24,426 nucleotides of DNA from Actinomycetota bacterium (GTDB lineage Bacteria > Actinomycetota > Actinomycetes > Nanopelagicales > Nanopelagicaceae), in NCBI GenBank assembly GCA_009699795.1, contig WLNK01000005.1, positions 1 through 24,426 of the forward strand, in the 5' to 3' direction. Position numbers and translations under genes: made by a program. Each line of letters starts with the position of its first letter. Within the stretch, counting starts at the first letter, position 1. Positions 22,111-24,426 of this stretch are shown here, one piece after another. A model generated the notes under the pieces. The model was not told where the DNA came from and searched no databases. It saw only the letters and a list, made by a program, of their open reading frames with translations.

Positions 22111-22407
22111 ATGTTCTTTGATTTTGGCGCGGGTGAGATCCTTGGCCTTGCAGTCATCGCGATAATTCTTGTAGGACCAGATCGCCTTCCGAGAGTTGCT
22201 GTCGATGTTGCAAAACTTGTAAAAAAGATTCGCTCCCTAGCAAATACAGCGACAGCTGAAATTCGTGAAAATTTAGGACCAGGCTTCGAAGATTTAAAAC
22301 CATCTGATTTACACCCAAAGACTTTTGTTAAGAAGCAGATAGCCAGCGCTTTAGAAGAAGTTGATAATCCAAAGCAAGAGCCAAAGATTGATCCAGACCT
22401 TTTATGA
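22111..22407 (+). CDS. tatB: Sec-independent protein translocase subunit TatB
   Basis: Membrane component of the Tat pathway, which exports folded proteins and pairs with TatC in the substrate receptor. The 98 residues show the TatA/B pattern: short N-terminus, transmembrane helix at about 7-21 (GEILGLAVIAIILVG), the GPDRLPR hinge (22-28), an amphipathic helix at about 29-55 and a polar C-terminal tail. TatB rather than TatA is supported by the Glu8-containing FGAGEILGL start, the GPDRLP hinge and a place next to htrA, as in actinobacteria. It overlaps mrp by 4 bp (ATGA). tatA and tatC are not in the window. Confidence 0.9.
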   Translation: MFFDFGAGEILGLAVIAIILVGPDRLPRVAVDVAKLVKKIRSLANTATAEIRENLGPGFEDLKPSDLHPKTFVKKQIASALEEVDNPKQEPKIDPDLL

Positions 22408-23522
22408 GTATTGATGCAATAAAGCATGCTCTCTCACAAGTTCAAGATCCTGAACTTCATCGCTCACTTACTGAACTTGAAATGGTTGAGTCGATTAACT
22501 TTGATAAAGGAAAAGCCAGCGTCAAGATTCTTCTCACAATTGCCGGCTGTCCAATGCAAGACCGATTGCGTACAGATATCACCCAAGCTGTCACTGCAGT
22601 TGAAGGAGTCTCATCCCTTGATCTAGTTTTTGGCGCGATGTCTGCGGAGCAAAGAGATAATGTAAAGAAAATTGTTCGCGGAGGTCGTGAGAAATTTATT
22701 CCTTTTGCTCAACCAGATTCGCTAACACGGGTTATTGGAATTGCATCTGGCAAGGGAGGTGTTGGTAAATCCTCTCTCACCGTTAATTTGGCTGTTGCTG
22801 CAGCTCGCAAAGGACTTCGTGTAGGAATTCTCGACGCCGATGTTTACGGCCATTCAATTCCACGACTTATGGGTCTGATGGGTGTTCGCCCCACTGCCAT
22901 TGATCAAATGTTCATTCCGCCCGTTGCATATGGCGTAAAAGTTGTATCGATGGAAATGTTTAAGCCAGAGCGTGAAGATGCAGTTGCATATCGCGGTCCA
23001 CTCTTACACCGAGTTTTGGAACAGCTGTTATCAGATGCATACTGGGGAGATTTAGATTTATTGCTTCTTGATCTTCCACCAGGTACCGGTGACTTAGCCA
23101 TTTCACTTGGCCAGCTGATACCAAAATCGGAAATTATCGTTGTGACCACTCCGCAAATAGCAGCTGCTGAAGTTGCAGAACGCGCAGGTCGAATCGCTCA
23201 TCAAATGAATCAAAGTGTCATAGGTGTCATTGAAAACATGTCGGCATTTGCCTGCCCACATTGTGCGCAAGAGATTTCACTTTTTGGTTCGGGTGGGGGA
23301 GAGGAAACTGCTCGAGTACTTACTAATTTAATCGGATCCAAAGTAGAACTACTTGGAAAAATTCCGTTTAGTCCAGTTCTTCGTTCTGGCGGTGATGAAG
23401 GTCAGCCGGTAGTTGAAAGTAGTTCCGAGAGCGAAAGTGCAAAAGCCATCGAGGATATTGTTGAAAAGGTAATAATTCGAAAAGACTCTTTACTTGGAGT
23501 CAGACTCGGGCTTACCCCGTAA
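22404..23522 (+). CDS. mrp: Mrp/ApbC/NBP35-type Fe-S cluster carrier ATPase
   Basis: P-loop ATPase that binds and transfers iron-sulfur clusters. The 372 residues have an N-terminal DUF59/MIP18-like domain (about 1-85, TIAGCPMQDRL at 45-55) and the ParA/MinD-like domain with deviant Walker A GKGGVGKSS at 116-124. LLLLDLPPGTGDLAISLGQL is typical of Mrp. A CxxC pair, CPHC near 279-282, is the predicted cluster-bridging site. The start overlaps tatB as ATGA, and the end runs 33 bp into the converging DUF1003 gene. Order tatB-mrp near htrA resembles mycobacteria. Confidence 0.95.
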   Translation: MSIDAIKHALSQVQDPELHRSLTELEMVESINFDKGKASVKILLTIAGCPMQDRLRTDITQAVTAVEGVSSLDLVFGAMSAEQRDNVKKIVRGGREKFIPFAQPDSLTRVIGIASGKGGVGKSSLTVNLAVAAARKGLRVGILDADVYGHSIPRLMGLMGVRPTAIDQMFIPPVAYGVKVVSMEMFKPEREDAVAYRGPLLHRVLEQLLSDAYWGDLDLLLLDLPPGTGDLAISLGQLIPKSEIIVVTTPQIAAAEVAERAGRIAHQMNQSVIGVIENMSAFACPHCAQEISLFGSGGGEETARVLTNLIGSKVELLGKIPFSPVLRSGGDEGQPVVESSSESESAKAIEDIVEKVIIRKDSLLGVRLGLTP

Positions 23523-23975
23523 CTCTTTAACCAATTCTTCAAGTTCGCTGCGCAGGAAATCACGAGTTGCAACTTCGCCAAGAGATATTCGTAGGCTAGC
23601 AAGTTCGCGAGTGAGATATTCAGTATCTGCAATGCTTCGCTCATTCTGGGCGCGATCTTCATTAAGTGCGATGCGATCTCTATCGGCTTGGCGATTTTGC
23701 GCAAGAAGAATGAGGGGAGCAGCGTAAGAAGCTTGAAGTGAAAGAATCAGTGTAAGAAAGATAAATGGGTAGTCATCAAATCTTAAATCTCTTGGAGCAA
23801 GAGAATTCCAAAGGACCCAAGAGAGAACAAATACAGTCATATAAACCAAGAAACGGGCTGTTCCTAGGAATCTAGCGAATTTTTCAGAGAGACGACCAAA
23901 TGCTTCTGGATCGTAGTTAGGGCGAAGTGCGCGACGTGACTCACGCGGAGTATCCAAACCATCTTTGCGTGCCAT
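23490..23975 (-). CDS. DUF1003 family membrane protein
   Basis: Two-helix membrane protein of unknown function, 161 residues. After a charged N-terminus come hydrophobic segments at about 41-58 and 68-90 with the DUF1003 hallmarks: NSLAPRDLRFDDYPFIFLTL between the helices (57-76), then LSLQASYAAPLILLAQNRQADRDR. A charged coiled-coil-like C-terminus follows, consistent with LASLRISLGEV. It has a perfect Shine-Dalgarno sequence (TAAGGAGGTG) inside the end of the upstream CBS gene. Its last 33 bp overlap mrp on the other strand. The pairing with an MgtE-like CBS gene occurs in mycobacteria too (from memory), hinting at a role linked to magnesium or membrane homeostasis, unproven. Confidence 0.9.
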   Translation of the reverse strand: MARKDGLDTPRESRRALRPNYDPEAFGRLSEKFARFLGTARFLVYMTVFVLSWVLWNSLAPRDLRFDDYPFIFLTLILSLQASYAAPLILLAQNRQADRDRIALNEDRAQNERSIADTEYLTRELASLRISLGEVATRDFLRSELEELVKELRGKPESDSK

Positions 23976-23977
23976 TT

Positions 23978-24426
23978 CTACACCTCCTTATTTTCTGAAT
24001 CAGTTAAATTCTCGGTTGTTATATTTCCAAGTCGGCCAGTTCCACGTGTTGAATCACGATGATCATGACGCCAGTTTTCAGGCAACAAGTGATCAAGCAC
24101 GTCATCCACGGTGACAACGCCGAGAAGGCGTTCGTTTGCGTCGACTACGGGCACTGAAAGCAAGTTATAACTAGCTAAGTATGACGAAACTTCATTGAGT
24201 GATGCGTTGGGATTTAGCCCTTGCGTATCTGTATCCACAATAGATCCGAGAAGAGTTGCTGGAGCTTCACGAAGTAAACGCTGGTAATGAACCATTCCGA
24301 TATATCGACCAGTTGGAGTTTCAAGTGGTTGGCGACAAATAAATACTTGAGAAGCTAGCGCTGGTGACATCTCGCTTCTGCGAACTGCGGCAAGAGCATC
24401 AGCGACGGAGTAATCGGCGGTCATGA
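23978..24426 (-). CDS. MgtE-type CBS domain protein (5' part outside the window)
   Basis: C-terminal part of a cytoplasmic CBS-pair protein resembling the N-terminal half of MgtE magnesium channels; 149 codons including the stop are visible. The first residues inside the window (MTADYSVADALAAVRRS) match the start of the CBS pair in MgtE (LMTxxYxxV...TVxEALxxLR), so the ATG at 24424 is probably an internal Met. The true start, with an MgtE_N domain, should lie beyond the window. CBS2 includes LLSVPVVDANERLLGVVTVDD and VLDHLLPENW (about 88-118). A charged His/Asp/Arg tail follows and there is no channel domain. It overlaps the Shine-Dalgarno of DUF1003, with which it is probably co-translated. 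A regulator or Mg-sensor role is only inference. Confidence 0.85.
   Translation of the reverse strand, partial: MTADYSVADALAAVRRSEMSPALASQVFICRQPLETPTGRYIGMVHYQRLLREAPATLLGSIVDTDTQGLNPNASLNEVSSYLASYNLLSVPVVDANERLLGVVTVDDVLDHLLPENWRHDHRDSTRGTGRLGNITTENLTDSENKEV
23981..23990 (-). promoter_or_regulatory. Perfect Shine-Dalgarno of the DUF1003 gene
   Basis: In mRNA sense TAAGGAGGTG, a near-complete match to the 3' end of 16S rRNA, 5 nt before the ATG at 23975. It overlaps the last codons of the CBS gene (Lys-Glu-Val). Confidence 0.85.

Noticed and set aside
24422..24424. ATG at the window edge as the true start of the CBS gene
   Set aside because: The following residues match the interior of MgtE-type proteins at the beginning of the CBS pair, so the gene most likely extends past the window.

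Overview
The window looks like a compact chromosomal segment of a small-genome, fairly AT-leaning actinobacterium. The best guess is a freshwater acI-type (Nanopelagicales, Planktophila-like) lineage. The actinobacterial signs are: an acyl-CoA carboxylase set with a separate epsilon subunit next to maf, birA, purK and purE; an actinobacterial-type DapD; a DUF3117 protein; an orphan UgpC/MsmK-type sugar ATPase; and, from memory, gene order shared with Mycobacterium (dapD - LOG - DUF3117 - O-methyltransferase - htrA - tatB - mrp - DUF1003/CBS, and accA3 - maf - accE - accD5 - birA - purK - purE). The lineage name is inference. No tRNA, rRNA, CRISPR array, insertion sequence, prophage or plasmid gene was seen.

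Layout. 24-1103 (-) is the shared ATPase of sugar ABC importers, separated by 127 bp (the only gap above 100 bp) from a CNNM/CorC-type membrane protein and trpS (+). 3548-7621 (-) is an acyl-CoA carboxylase operon, pccB - epsilon - maf - pccA, joined by 1-4 bp overlaps or 2 bp gaps. Divergent from it are biotin ligase birA, then purK and purE (+). 10030-12492 (-) holds UDP-glucose dehydrogenase and an LCP (LytR-CpsA-Psr) ligase. Facing away is a surface-glycan set (+): a GT2 glycosyltransferase, a Wzm/Wzt-like two-gene exporter and a secreted SpoIID-like protein. 16376-17299 (-) is dapD. The last part (+) runs LOG hydrolase, SRPBCC protein, a tiny sigma-region-4-like protein, DUF3117, leucyl aminopeptidase, O-methyltransferase, HtrA, TatB and Mrp. 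DUF1003 and a truncated MgtE-type CBS protein (-) close the window.

How genes fit together. BirA attaches biotin to the BCCP domain of PccA, so enzyme and substrate are made divergently from one spot. Ugd, LCP ligase, GT2, Wzm/Wzt and SpoIID form a plausible pathway for making, exporting and anchoring a cell-surface glycopolymer. HtrA, TatB and Mrp are envelope quality control, Tat export and Fe-S carrier functions.

The most notable signal is regulatory. About a dozen genes have no Shine-Dalgarno sequence but a TANNNT -10-like hexamer 6-9 nt before the start codon, the layout of leaderless transcripts. At pccB/birA the two divergent -10 boxes are the same near-symmetric TACGGTA. All four tail-to-tail gene junctions are 2-3 bp apart or overlap, leaving no room for ordinary terminators. 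I did not find a convincing novel multi-gene system; the content is mostly core housekeeping in a streamlined genome.
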